A DNA stretch of 20,194 nt. Origin: a virus. Positions 1 through 5,985 of this stretch are shown here, one piece after another. Location: positions 1 to 20,194 of IMG/VR virus record IMGVR_UViG_3300034012_001318; one strand, 5' to 3'. Within the stretch, counting starts at the first letter, position 1; each line of letters begins with the position of its first letter. The notes below the pieces were generated by a model that saw nothing but the letters and a program-made list of their open reading frames with translations, was not told the origin of the DNA and did not search any database. The position numbers and the translations under genes were made by a program.

Positions 1-194
1 ATCATCTTTTCAAGATACAGGCTCAAATCAAGAGCTTCTTCCTGGGCATGAGTCAGCCAATCAACGTCAGACAAATCATTACGATCCATCGTGACGCCAT
101 ACTTCTCTACCCCTAACTTTGATCTTTGTTTATACTTATTGACTACAGACTCAACAATAGAGTCAGTTGGGTGGGTGGATGTTGAGTAATACAT
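1..194 (-). CDS. MazG-like nucleotide pyrophosphohydrolase, partial
   Basis: This gene is read leftward from an ATG at 192-194 and runs off the window edge, leaving 64 codons. The visible part begins MYYSTSTHPTDSIV. It then carries a KYGVTMDR stretch and a helix with WLTHAQEEALDLSLYLEKM. The pattern of KYG followed by a helix containing H..EEA.DL is that of short phage proteins usually grouped with the all-alpha MazG/dUTPase-type nucleotide hydrolases, where acidic residues in that helix bind the metal. The call rests on this pattern only. It lies downstream of the SSB-like gene, separated from it by a terminator-like element. The leader TAATTTAATT before the ATG is the A/T-rich type seen before most genes here. 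Confidence 0.6.
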   Translation of the reverse strand, partial: MYYSTSTHPTDSIVESVVNKYKQRSKLGVEKYGVTMDRNDLSDVDWLTHAQEEALDLSLYLEKM

Positions 195-206
195 AATTAA
201 ATTAGA

Positions 207-258
207 TTAAAAATGGGTGCACTAGCCTACACCCATTGAACCAATACCCAGGCTAGTG
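207..258 (-). terminator. Leftward terminator with a competing stem
   Basis: On the minus strand, AATGGGTG (237-230) pairs with CACCCATT (219-212) around a 10-base loop. Five U residues (213-209) overlap the end of the stem and follow it, as in a Rho-independent terminator for the SSB-like gene. A second perfect 9-bp pairing, CACTAGCCT (258-250) with AGGCTAGTG (228-220), uses the loop of the first stem. The two pairings interleave, so the RNA could fold as a pseudoknot or switch between them. Confidence 0.6.
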
Positions 259-271
259 GGCAAACAACTTC

Positions 272-607
272 TTAGAACGGCAGATCGTCGTCAGTGTGAC
301 CTGATCCTGGTGTGCTAGGCGCTACGTTAGCTGCACCCGTTACTGCAAATCCCTCAATAGTGTTGAAGTACTTGACATCACCCTGTGGACTAGTCCACTC
401 ACGACCTTTCAAGCTGAACGACACCTCAGTCTCCTGGCCCTCAGCCAAGTTGTCAAGAAGTGCACACTTGTCCTTAACAAATGTGAAAGAAATAAATTGC
501 GGATACTGATCAGCAGCATCAGTTAATACTAGTTCGCGCTTGCTGAACTTTTCGGAGATTACCTCCACATTGCCTACCTTGTAGACAATTCCTCTGAATT
601 TAAACAT
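272..607 (-). CDS. Single-stranded DNA-binding protein, DUF3127-like
   Basis: A 111-aa protein starting MFKFRGIVYKVGNVEVISEK. It is followed by KFSKRELVLTD, a QFISFTFVKDK strand, an EVSFSLKGREW segment and an acidic tail ending DDDLPF. This matches the DUF3127 family, short OB-fold proteins of Bacteroidetes and their phages, and the tail is the typical SSB C-terminus used to recruit partner proteins. It would coat single-stranded DNA during phage replication or recombination. The frame stays open 14 codons upstream, but the start at 605-607 was chosen because family members begin at this MFKF-like strand and the leader TTTTAATTATCTAT is the A/T-rich type found elsewhere here. It lies near the PD-(D/E)XK nuclease in what looks like a recombination or replication set. 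Confidence 0.85.
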   Translation of the reverse strand: MFKFRGIVYKVGNVEVISEKFSKRELVLTDAADQYPQFISFTFVKDKCALLDNLAEGQETEVSFSLKGREWTSPQGDVKYFNTIEGFAVTGAANVAPSTPGSGHTDDDLPF

Positions 608-615
608 ATAGATAA

Positions 616-876
616 TTAAAAGATTACTAAAATAATTGTGACAATACATATTATTGCCACTGCAATACCTAATAAATAATTTTCAGTATTGTCTTCTACA
701 GCCTCTAAAAAGTAGATATGGTCCTGGATTACCTCAACCTCATCTGCATAGAAGTATAACTCATCAGTACCTACATTAACTAGGTAACCATAGTTATGTC
801 GCTTGGCCTCGTAGATCTTACCGACCTCGTCATGACGTAAGCCATAGCCGCCATCTGTTAACAACCGGACTCTCAT
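616..876 (-). CDS. Hypothetical protein with C-terminal membrane segment
   Basis: An 86-aa protein of unknown function. Residues 1-65 are polar with a probable small beta fold (MRVRLLTDGGYGLRHDEVGKIY then LVNVGTDELYFYADEVEVI). Residues 68-86 (LLGIAVAIICIVTIILVIF) form one hydrophobic helix at the extreme C-terminus, so it is probably a tail-anchored inner-membrane protein with the soluble part in the cytoplasm. The ATG overlaps the stop of the upstream nuclease gene as ATGA, pointing to translational coupling. The beta part resembles short phage proteins that bring a small SH3-like fold, but I cannot assign a role. Confidence 0.75.
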   Translation of the reverse strand: MRVRLLTDGGYGLRHDEVGKIYEAKRHNYGYLVNVGTDELYFYADEVEVIQDHIYFLEAVEDNTENYLLGIAVAIICIVTIILVIF

Positions 877-1658
877 AGGTTCTTGGTTTTTAATACGCCA
901 ATATATTTCTCAGCATAATCATTAGCTACCTTAAGCCAACGCTCGATCGTTGAGATGTCGTCGTCAGTCAAGGTAACCTTGACTATGGTGGCCCTCATAT
1001 TGTCATCAATGTCATCCATGTAGTGTAAGCTTGGTTCGTCCCATTCACCTAACAACTCCTCAGGTGTGTTGCATAGCATGTATGCCACCTCACCATCACG
1101 CCAATCAAGACCAGTCATCTGACGTAGCATCCATAAGTATGCCTTCACCTGCCAGTCATACCCTGACTCCTTGACCTTCTTAGCAGCCTTCTCCTCAGTC
1201 TTTGGGAATGTCTTCTTGGTGTATGATGACTTTATGTCAAGCACCTTAAGCCGCTCAGCGTCAACTACGTCAGGGTGGCCATGCATCAGTGGTGTATCTA
1301 AGTATGCATATTTGTCACCGTCAACAGTCTTGCTGTATGACGTGAAAAAGATGCGGTTATACAGCTCAATTGCCTCGTCCTCAACAGCAGTACCCTTGTC
1401 AGTCTCCTTGCTCCAGAAATGATCTTTGTACTGGTATACCTTCTCGTCAATGATCTCCTCGATCAATGTCTTGGCACCTTGACTTAGCTCAGGCTGTTGG
1501 TCACGTTTTGTAACCAACTCGTCGCGCTTGGCTGCCTGTAATTCAGTCAACTTGATCTTGGCTAGTAGACCATCAAGGGTTGCTTGTTGATTAGGCGTAA
1601 GCCCTGGTGTGCCGCTATTGAATAGCGGAGCACACTTACTTGCCCGTAACTTCAGCAT
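873..1658 (-). CDS. PD-(D/E)XK family nuclease (phage recombination exonuclease-like)
   Basis: A 261-aa protein with the full core signature of the PD-(D/E)XK fold. It has an N-terminal helical segment, KGTAVEDEAIELY with E94/E96 in the first helix, GHPDV with metal-binding D130, LDIKSS with D141 and K143, and a following QVKAYLWML helix with Q170 and Y174. This order is that of YqaJ/Cas4-like phage exonucleases, which resect double-stranded DNA ends and act with a ssDNA-binding or annealing protein. Here it lies just downstream of a 159-aa partner, overlapping it by 23 bases, and upstream of a membrane protein through an ATGA junction. An SSB-like gene is close by. Exonuclease polarity and recombination role are inferred from family and context. 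Confidence 0.85.
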   Translation of the reverse strand: MLKLRASKCAPLFNSGTPGLTPNQQATLDGLLAKIKLTELQAAKRDELVTKRDQQPELSQGAKTLIEEIIDEKVYQYKDHFWSKETDKGTAVEDEAIELYNRIFFTSYSKTVDGDKYAYLDTPLMHGHPDVVDAERLKVLDIKSSYTKKTFPKTEEKAAKKVKESGYDWQVKAYLWMLRQMTGLDWRDGEVAYMLCNTPEELLGEWDEPSLHYMDDIDDNMRATIVKVTLTDDDISTIERWLKVANDYAEKYIGVLKTKNL

Positions 1659-2115
1659 GCTGCTCAGGTGTTAGATTAAAGTCATTGATTAACTTCTCAG
1701 CTGTAGTCTTGCCATCAGCAATGGCCTGCAAGGCCTTAGCGAATCGATCAGGTGTGATGCTTGGCTTCTCCTTCTTAGGTAGCGGACGTGTGCTGAATCG
1801 CAGCGCATCAACCACACCTTGTGGACTCTTGACCTTCTCAACACCAAGCACAATCTCTTTGCCGATGTACTCATTGAAGTCGAAGGACTGGAAGAAAGTC
1901 TCGAGTCGTTTAAAGTTTGTTCGGTTGGCCACCATGCTCTTCTGAAATTCTTTGAGCTTGATGAACACCTTGTCTTCTTTACCCATCTCTCCGACCATTA
2001 CGTCCTGATAGACCTTCTCAATTGTGACGACTTTTGGCTCGTACTTACCATTGACCTCTAAGTCCCAACTCCCTAGGTACTTGTTGTCCTTCATTAAATT
2101 TCTCCAGTGCGACAT
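1636..2115 (-). CDS. Phage protein paired with the exonuclease; possible OB-fold DNA-binding protein
   Basis: A 159-aa protein. Residues 9-112 contain strands such as KYLGSWDLEV, PKVVTIEKVYQDVMVG, KVFIKLKEF, ANRTNFKRLETFF, IGKEIVLGVEKV and VDALRFSTR. This layout is shared by phage proteins next to recombination nucleases that are thought to have a small OB-like beta fold. A C-terminal helical tail (PSITPDRFAKALQAIADGKT onward) may contact partners. A second ATG at codon 8 (2092-2094) also has an A/T-rich leader preceded by GGAG, so the true start could be there. Its position directly before the nuclease suggests that it delivers DNA to, or protects DNA from, that enzyme. No catalytic motif is visible and the DNA-binding role is inference. 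Confidence 0.7.
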   Translation of the reverse strand: MSHWRNLMKDNKYLGSWDLEVNGKYEPKVVTIEKVYQDVMVGEMGKEDKVFIKLKEFQKSMVANRTNFKRLETFFQSFDFNEYIGKEIVLGVEKVKSPQGVVDALRFSTRPLPKKEKPSITPDRFAKALQAIADGKTTAEKLINDFNLTPEQHAEVTGK

Positions 2116-2170
2116 GTAAATTAAATTTTAACAAAATTAATATATTTCTTTCTTTCTTGCAAATAAATTG

Positions 2171-2647
2171 TCAACTTTTTTTATACTCAAGGATGGCATA
2201 TTCCTCCTCAAATTCAGTTGTTACGTCAATTATATACCTGAACCATATGACGTAGCCAGTCTTTGTTCTCGTCACGTAGACGATATAGACTCGGTCAGCT
2301 TGACTGTCTTTGTGGAAGTAATTGAACAGTGGTGTGTCGATGTCCTTGCGGTTGACATTTAAGCTGTGCATCTTAGCACCGTTGTACTCAAGGGTGTTTA
2401 GAGCGATGCTCAGCGCTGTGTTCATGTCGTGGGCAGTGGTGTAGAAGTTGCCTGAGCTTAAGACCTCATAGTCTGGCCGGTCTGGCTTCCATTGGGCACT
2501 GATTAGCGATGCTAACGTCATCATACCAAGGGCAAACATAGAGACTACCATAGGGATGCCAATGGCAGCTCTGATGATGTCGTTATTGATTCGTGCAACA
2601 AGGCCCATCCCGAACATTGTTGCGATAAATAAAATTAAATAAGTCAT
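2171..2647 (-). CDS. Hypothetical membrane protein
   Basis: A 158-aa protein not recognised. Two hydrophobic segments near the N-terminus (residues about 2-17 and 26-51, with MVVSMFALGMMTLASLI) form a hairpin of two membrane helices. They are followed by a soluble domain of about 105 residues with alternating strands (DRVYIVYVTRTKTGYVIWFRYIIDV) and an acidic end. The loop between the helices is very short, so both ends are likely on the same side of the inner membrane. The leader AAACTAAT before the ATG is A/T-rich. It starts one base after the end of the next gene to the right, so it belongs to the leftward operon. Confidence 0.7.
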   Translation of the reverse strand: MTYLILFIATMFGMGLVARINNDIIRAAIGIPMVVSMFALGMMTLASLISAQWKPDRPDYEVLSSGNFYTTAHDMNTALSIALNTLEYNGAKMHSLNVNRKDIDTPLFNYFHKDSQADRVYIVYVTRTKTGYVIWFRYIIDVTTEFEEEYAILEYKKS

Positions 2648-2648
2648 A

Positions 2649-2837
2649 TTAGTTTGGATTTATTTTGTTAATACTGATCTGTACAACAGCCTTGGTTATG
2701 TCGGTGACGATCTGATCACTGACAATTAGACCAAGTGATAGGGCTGTCATTGGATTGGTAGCGAATAGCTTTAGTGACTTGCCGTTGTCATAGGTCACGA
2801 TGTACCGCTTTAAGGTTGGCGACATAGATGATTTCAT
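2649..2837 (-). CDS. Small hypothetical protein (YIVTYDNG type)
   Basis: A 62-aa protein, or 58 aa if it starts at the second ATG (codon 5, 2823-2825). The core KRYIVTYDNGKSLKLFATNP followed by MTALSLGL looks like a short beta-alpha fold in which a strand pair is followed by a helix with an alanine pattern. It overlaps the 3' end of the neighbouring small gene by 38-50 bases in another frame. That neighbour (2788-2949) has the same beta-strand-then-helix plan (FHICYH, TIEAYNVKEAINKSKI), so the two may be old duplicates. Function unknown. Confidence 0.6.
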   Translation of the reverse strand: MKSSMSPTLKRYIVTYDNGKSLKLFATNPMTALSLGLIVSDQIVTDITKAVVQISINKINPN

Positions 2838-2949
2838 GTTCAGGGATTTTAGATTTATTAATTGCCTCTTTAACGTTATATGCCTCGATGGTTACACCTG
2901 AGCAGAGGATTGGACTCAGGTGATAGCATATGTGGAATTTACTTTTCAT
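2788..2949 (-). CDS. Small hypothetical protein
   Basis: A 53-aa protein starting MKSKFHICYHLSPILCSGVT, then EAYNVKEAINKSKIPEHEII. The ATG at 2947-2949 lies inside the last codons of the upstream gene (stop at 2939-2941), an overlap of 11 bases that suggests coupled translation. The frame is open ten codons further upstream, but the overlap favours this start. No family is recognised. The strand-strand-helix plan resembles the next gene downstream. Confidence 0.6.
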   Translation of the reverse strand: MKSKFHICYHLSPILCSGVTIEAYNVKEAINKSKIPEHEIIYVANLKAVHRDL

Positions 2950-3271
2950 ACGTGATAAGCCCCCAGAATAGTTTAACAATAGTCTTCCTTGTCGGCTCTG
3001 CCTTTGGCTGGCGCTTGGATACCTTCTTTAACTGAATGGTCATCAACTCAGTTTTGATTCGGTTGAGGTGTCGCTTAGTTGGGGAGCCGCTATTCCATGT
3101 GTATAGTCTCTTGCCATCAACCTTCTTGACATATCCTAGCCTCTTTACAGCTATCAAAAAGTATTGATTGATTCGGTGTTTATCTCTGATGTCAGCTAAG
3201 GTGTAGCTGTCTCTTACATACATGTCCTCTAAGACCGTCATGTACTTGGCCTGCAATCTTTGGTTCATCAT
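2939..3271 (-). CDS. Hypothetical basic protein with helix-turn-helix-like region
   Basis: A 110-aa, strongly basic protein. Residues 10-45 (YMTVLEDMYVRDSYTLADI, then RINQYFLIAVKRLGYVKK) have the helix pattern of a winged helix or helix-turn-helix, with a wing-like YVKKVDGKRLYTWN. The C-terminal half is rich in lysine and arginine (KRQPKAEPTRKT). A DNA-binding role is plausible but is inference from the pattern only. It is the first gene after a leftward terminator-like element at 3293-3364, so it may begin its own transcription unit. No clear TAnnTTTG box was seen in the gap. Confidence 0.65.
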   Translation of the reverse strand: MMNQRLQAKYMTVLEDMYVRDSYTLADIRDKHRINQYFLIAVKRLGYVKKVDGKRLYTWNSGSPTKRHLNRIKTELMTIQLKKVSKRQPKAEPTRKTIVKLFWGLITYEK

Positions 3272-3292
3272 AACTTTATACTTATTCCGTGT

Positions 3293-3364
3293 AATAAAAA
3301 ATGGATGAGAATCTCCCTGTCATCCAAACTCAGGGCAATAGACAGGCCGATAGTCCTACCGGCC
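3293..3364 (-). terminator. Leftward terminator with a competing stem and a second hairpin
   Basis: On the minus strand GGATGA (3325-3320) pairs with TCATCC (3308-3303) around an 11-base loop, followed by A and six T (3301-3296). Upstream on the same strand, CCTGTC (3346-3341) can pair with GACAGG (3321-3316), which lies in the first arm and loop of the terminator. A separate hairpin GGCCG/CGGCC spans 3364-3345. The competing stem would prevent terminator folding. Confidence 0.55.
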
Positions 3365-3373
3365 GGCCAACTT

Positions 3374-3577
3374 TCAGTGAAACGTATTGTCATAGCTTTC
3401 ATAGTAATATGCCTCTAAGATGAAGTCCTCGAAGTCGCGTAGTTGGTGGCGGCTTAGCTTGGACTTCATGTCGTTGGCGGTTGATAAATTGTTCTGCTCG
3501 ATGTGTTGAGCGATTGCTTCGAAGTAATCAGCCATGGACTCATGGCCGACGTACTCTAGGTCGTGCTTAGTTATCAT
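3374..3577 (-). CDS. Small hypothetical acidic protein
   Basis: A 67-aa protein, mostly helical by its residue pattern (ESMADYFEAIAQHIEQNNL, then LSRHQLRDFEDFILEAYYYE). It resembles small acidic phage proteins of unknown function. Its ATG overlaps the stop of the upstream zinc-ribbon-like gene as ATGA. It is the last gene before a leftward terminator-like element. Confidence 0.65.
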   Translation of the reverse strand: MITKHDLEYVGHESMADYFEAIAQHIEQNNLSTANDMKSKLSRHQLRDFEDFILEAYYYESYDNTFH

Positions 3578-3909
3578 GTTGTAAGTTTTAGTGTTCCGTT
3601 GTCATCCTTTAATTCATATACATGCTTGCAATCTACACACACGACCTTTCGACCGTCCATGTCATCAGTATCGAATTCCCAATCCTCCCGCTCATCAATT
3701 TCATCTACATTAAAGTGCATGCAGTTTGGACATGTGTAGCTAATTGTAGCAGCGTATGTTGTAGTCTCGTAGTTCGATAGCTCAGCAATTGGATTTTCTT
3801 TCATCTCGTTTGCTTTCTTTAGCGCTTTGATTTGGTCTGGGTCTCCAAATTTAGCAGGCTCAAGTTTACCATCCCGGTAAAATTGGCCGTTCTTAATTAC
3901 TACTGACAT
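3574..3909 (-). CDS. Hypothetical protein with a zinc-ribbon-like Cys pattern
   Basis: A 111-aa protein starting MSVVIKNGQFYRDGKLEPAK. The C-terminal half has two CxxC knuckles, CPNC (after ATISYT) and CVDC (in GRKVVCVDCKHVYEL), separated by an acidic stretch. This is the arrangement of a four-cysteine zinc ribbon, which commonly binds nucleic acid or protein. The short N-terminal QFYRDGK motif is also common in phage proteins of unknown role. A start eight codons further upstream is possible. The chosen one overlaps the preceding gene by only 17 bases. Function unknown. Confidence 0.7.
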   Translation of the reverse strand: MSVVIKNGQFYRDGKLEPAKFGDPDQIKALKKANEMKENPIAELSNYETTTYAATISYTCPNCMHFNVDEIDEREDWEFDTDDMDGRKVVCVDCKHVYELKDDNGTLKLTT

Positions 3910-4459
3910 GGTCGTAAAATTTAGGTGGTACAATAATGAAATGGTTTACACAGAATACGTTACTCGTTTCTAAAGTGACAACCTTAGTTGGTATACCCTT
4001 AGCCTTGAGCTCAGTTAATTTTGCGCTAAGATTTAGCGCAGCATTTGGATACGGGCTGTCGTCCCATCCACCAGTGTCAGGCTCGCAGTGAACTGAGTAC
4101 TTTGGTTTAGCGTAGCCTCTCCAACCATCCAATCGGACGTACTCTTGGCTCTCATCAAAACACATGCCTGCATGCGGGGCATCTGGCTGAGTGTTGCTGT
4201 TGACCTTTGTGAATTCGCCGTCCCATTGGTTGCCGTTTAGGATTGGTTTTTTCTTATGCATGTAGACCGATACATCGGGCAACATGTTCAACCACTTGTT
4301 GGTTGTCCGAGTCGGCCATCCGGCATTGGTGACATAGAGGCCGTCTGGTTTGTGTTCGGCGATGAGGTTTCCGAATAGGTAAAGCGAGCGGCCGTCCGTT
4401 TGGCCGTTACCTTGTTTTTTCTTTTTGCCTTCAAGGAAGGATTGGATTACTGCGTTCAT
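3893..4459 (-). CDS. Conserved phage hypothetical protein
   Basis: A 188-aa protein with a basic N-terminus (EGKKKKQGNGQTDGR). It continues with the stretch SLYLFGNLIAEHKPDGLYVTNAGWPTRTT and a later NGNQWDGEF. The combination of YLFGN, a GLYVTNAGWPTRTT strand pair and WDG is shared by hypothetical proteins common in diverse phages. I know no established function for them. The mixed beta pattern and lysine tract would suit a DNA- or RNA-associated protein, but there is no catalytic motif to support it. It ends 5 bases after the RadC-like gene begins its upstream flank and overlaps the next gene's start, in keeping with one operon. Confidence 0.7.
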   Translation of the reverse strand: MNAVIQSFLEGKKKKQGNGQTDGRSLYLFGNLIAEHKPDGLYVTNAGWPTRTTNKWLNMLPDVSVYMHKKKPILNGNQWDGEFTKVNSNTQPDAPHAGMCFDESQEYVRLDGWRGYAKPKYSVHCEPDTGGWDDSPYPNAALNLSAKLTELKAKGIPTKVVTLETSNVFCVNHFIIVPPKFYDHVSSN

Positions 4460-4464
4460 GATGT

Positions 4465-4893
4465 TTAGATTTGTCCTAGGTCAGCTAATGATGTGTAAGC
4501 TGAAGTTGGGGTTAATATAATACTGTCTAATAGGTTGATGTCTAGCAATTTAAGTCCTTTCTTTAGTTTTCTACTGAGGGCAATGTCCTCAGGGGATGGG
4601 TCAGGGTTTCCTGACGGATGATTGTGACAAAAGATTACACCGCTCGCTAGGCTGTCAACAGCATACTTCGCGACTATCTTTGAGTCAACATATGTTCCTG
4701 CAATACCACCTTGGCTGATCTTGGCGTAGCCGATTGTTTTGTTTTGCCGATTGAGTAATAAAATGAACGCGCTCTCGAATACCTCGATGTCATCACCGTA
4801 AAATTGACGGATAAATTGTTGCGCTTCATTTGATGTTGTTATCTTCTCTGTTGGGAAGTCTGACTGGATTTTCTTTAACTCGAATAATTTCAT
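4465..4893 (-). CDS. radC: RadC-like JAB/JAMM-domain protein
   Basis: A 142-aa protein with the JAMM metalloprotease-type signature of the RadC (DUF2466) family. E40 lies in the helix FESAFILLLN, H90 and H92 are in FCHNHPSGNPDPSPED, and S100 and D103 complete the Hx(1)H...SxxD zinc site. It lacks the N-terminal helix-hairpin-helix part of chromosomal RadC, so it is the short, domain-only form frequent in phages and mobile elements. The biochemical role of RadC is unsettled. Related JAMM domains cleave isopeptide bonds. The start at 4891-4893 was chosen because homologues begin near MKLFELKKIQ. It overlaps the upstream HNH-like gene by 68 bases. Confidence 0.88.
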   Translation of the reverse strand: MKLFELKKIQSDFPTEKITTSNEAQQFIRQFYGDDIEVFESAFILLLNRQNKTIGYAKISQGGIAGTYVDSKIVAKYAVDSLASGVIFCHNHPSGNPDPSPEDIALSRKLKKGLKLLDINLLDSIILTPTSAYTSLADLGQI

Positions 4894-5149
4894 GTGGATA
4901 GATATTAGAATAGTGAAACAATGTGATGAGTTGGTATTCATCCTTTGCCGTCTTGAGCGGTGTGCGGAATTTGAGATACCAATAGGTGCCGAAGTTGTCC
5001 CATGTCATTTCATCAGTGAACTGGGATTCGAGATACATGCGGAATTTCTCTCGATTCATGCAGACTAGTTGTCTTACAGTTGAGTTTTCGTTCCATCGTT
5101 TTGCTCTGATTGATTGGTTGAGCAGTTGTCTGTACTTTGTCTTTGTCAT
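4826..5149 (-). CDS. Degenerate HNH-endonuclease-like protein
   Basis: A 107-aa protein whose backbone follows the common phage HNH endonuclease pattern: NREKFRMYLESQFTDEMTW, then DNFGTYWYL, then LFHYSNIYPHEIIRVKEN. In active members the stretch after the tryptophan reads W.IDHI.P. Here it is WYLKFRTP, so the DH pair that binds metal and activates water is missing, while the later N residues (YSN, EN) remain. It is therefore probably not a nuclease, but may keep DNA binding. The start at 5147-5149 has the leader TTTAAATATG. It overlaps radC by 68 bases and is the first gene left of the origin-like repeat region. Confidence 0.65.
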   Translation of the reverse strand: MTKTKYRQLLNQSIRAKRWNENSTVRQLVCMNREKFRMYLESQFTDEMTWDNFGTYWYLKFRTPLKTAKDEYQLITLFHYSNIYPHEIIRVKENPVRLPNREDNNIK

Positions 5150-5211
5150 ATTTAAAGGGGTTATTTTATATACAAACACTTTTTGTGTTTTTTGTAAAAT
5201 TACCCGAAAAG

Positions 5212-5554
5212 CATGACGAAATGAAGTTTTTTATGACGACTTTATTAACAATATGACGAAATTTCTGTTGATTATGACGAAATTATTTTCTGTATCCTTT
5301 AATGGGCTTTGTTTTATGACGAAATGACGACTTTTAGTCTCTTATATAAAAAATAAAAAAAAGAGTATATATATTATATATATAATAATATGATAAAATA
5401 CATATAAGTATTTTTCCCCTATAGGGGTAAAAAGTCGTCATATTGTCATTCATGCTTGATAGTCAAGCATTTAGCTTTTTTTTTCGTCATATTATGACGT
5501 TTTTTCGTCATATTTGGGGTGTTTTTCGTCATATTGGAAGACGATTTCGTCATA
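5212..5554. other. Origin-like region: inverted arms of TATGACGA repeats around an AT-rich core
   Basis: The left arm has copies of (T/C/A)ATGACGA beginning at 5212, 5232, 5252, 5273, 5315 and 5323. The right arm has the reverse complement TCGTCATA beginning at 5435, 5484, 5505, 5526 and 5547, plus a forward copy at 5493 that forms a 15-base palindrome with its neighbour. Spacing is 20-21 bp (42 for one gap) on the left and exactly 21 bp for the last four on the right, about two helical turns. Between them 5331-5415 is almost pure A/T, followed by the palindrome CCCCTATAGGGG (5416-5427) and an 8-bp hairpin ATGCTTGA/TCAAGCAT (5452-5470). Iterons next to an unwinding-prone region are typical of theta replication origins. 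A regulatory array is the alternative. Confidence 0.65.
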
Positions 5555-5604
5555 TTGGCTGGCTGTAAGCCTGCTAAGATTGAAAGTTGGTCAATTGTGT
5601 ACAT
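5446..5604 (-). CDS. Possible 52-aa protein built of NMTK heptad repeats, inside the repeat array
   Basis: An open frame from an ATG at 5602-5604. It starts MYTIDQLSILAGLQPANMTK, then three more NMTK units at seven-residue steps, and ends in a lysine-rich tail. The N-terminus resembles the first helices of a helix-turn-helix. The 21-bp DNA repeats of the right arm of the origin-like region are exactly the four codons AAT ATG ACG AAA, identical at wobble positions in all four copies. The start overlaps the stop of the upstream small gene by 14 bases. It may be a real gene with the array inside it, as in lambda gene O, or the frame may simply be open because 21 is a multiple of three. Confidence 0.4.
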   Translation of the reverse strand: MYTIDQLSILAGLQPANMTKSSSNMTKNTPNMTKKRHNMTKKKAKCLTIKHE

Positions 5605-5719
5605 ATTCTTTAAAGTAATATGCTACGAGCTCTCGTAGCGTTAAACGATTAGTGTATTGACTGCATTGCGTGGCGTAGAAGCCATTGATGATTGTGACAT
5701 CGGCAATCCATTCTTTCAT
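5591..5719 (-). CDS. Small hypothetical protein (42 aa)
   Basis: A 42-aa frame starting MKEWIADVTIINGFYATQCS and ending FKEYVHN, with a helix-like LTLRELVAYYF. It is too short for standard gene calling. The evidence for it is the ATGA overlap between its start and the stop of the 89-aa gene upstream, a junction that recurs at several gene borders nearby. Function unknown. Confidence 0.55.
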   Translation of the reverse strand: MKEWIADVTIINGFYATQCSQYTNRLTLRELVAYYFKEYVHN

Positions 5720-5985
5720 TCGGCACAAAGTTCCCATGGTTGTAAATTTTTAAAGTTGATCGAGTATTCAGACTTTAAGGTCTGAACAATAAACCTAGCG
5801 AGCGCCTTGTTGGTCTTTTCTTTTGATAGGTCGTTGTCTCCGATTGCTTGGACGACCTCTCGTGGTAGCATCTGGAGAACCCGGGTGCAGAACTTTACGT
5901 CTTGGCCTAGGTAGTATGACTTGTTTCGATAGACTAGCGTCCAATAGTGCGCAAATCCGTATTGGTGTGTTATTTCAATTCTCAT
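5716..5985 (-). CDS. Hypothetical protein (89 aa)
   Basis: A protein starting MRIEITHQYGFAHYWTLVYR, then NKSYYLGQDVKFCTRVLQML and a helical C-terminal part (NKALARFIVQTLKSEYSINF). The beta-rich first half followed by helices is seen, but no family was recognised. Both ends are joined to neighbours by ATGA overlaps, so it is translated within the chain of small leftward genes. Confidence 0.7.
   Translation of the reverse strand: MRIEITHQYGFAHYWTLVYRNKSYYLGQDVKFCTRVLQMLPREVVQAIGDNDLSKEKTNKALARFIVQTLKSEYSINFKNLQPWELCAE

Noticed and set aside
5253-5324. Plus-strand peptide MTKFLLIMTK... in the left repeat arm
   Set aside because: Only about 22 codons, and the other left-arm repeats are out of frame with it, so it is probably produced by the repeat word.
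5452-5484. Hairpin plus T run as a rightward terminator
   Set aside because: The stem ATGCTTGA/TCAAGCAT and the following T run fit, but no plus-strand gene lies upstream to terminate, so it is better seen as part of the origin-like region.
5212-5554. CRISPR array
   Set aside because: The repeats are 8-12 bases with 20-21 bp period and both orientations; there are no spacer-length units and no cas genes.
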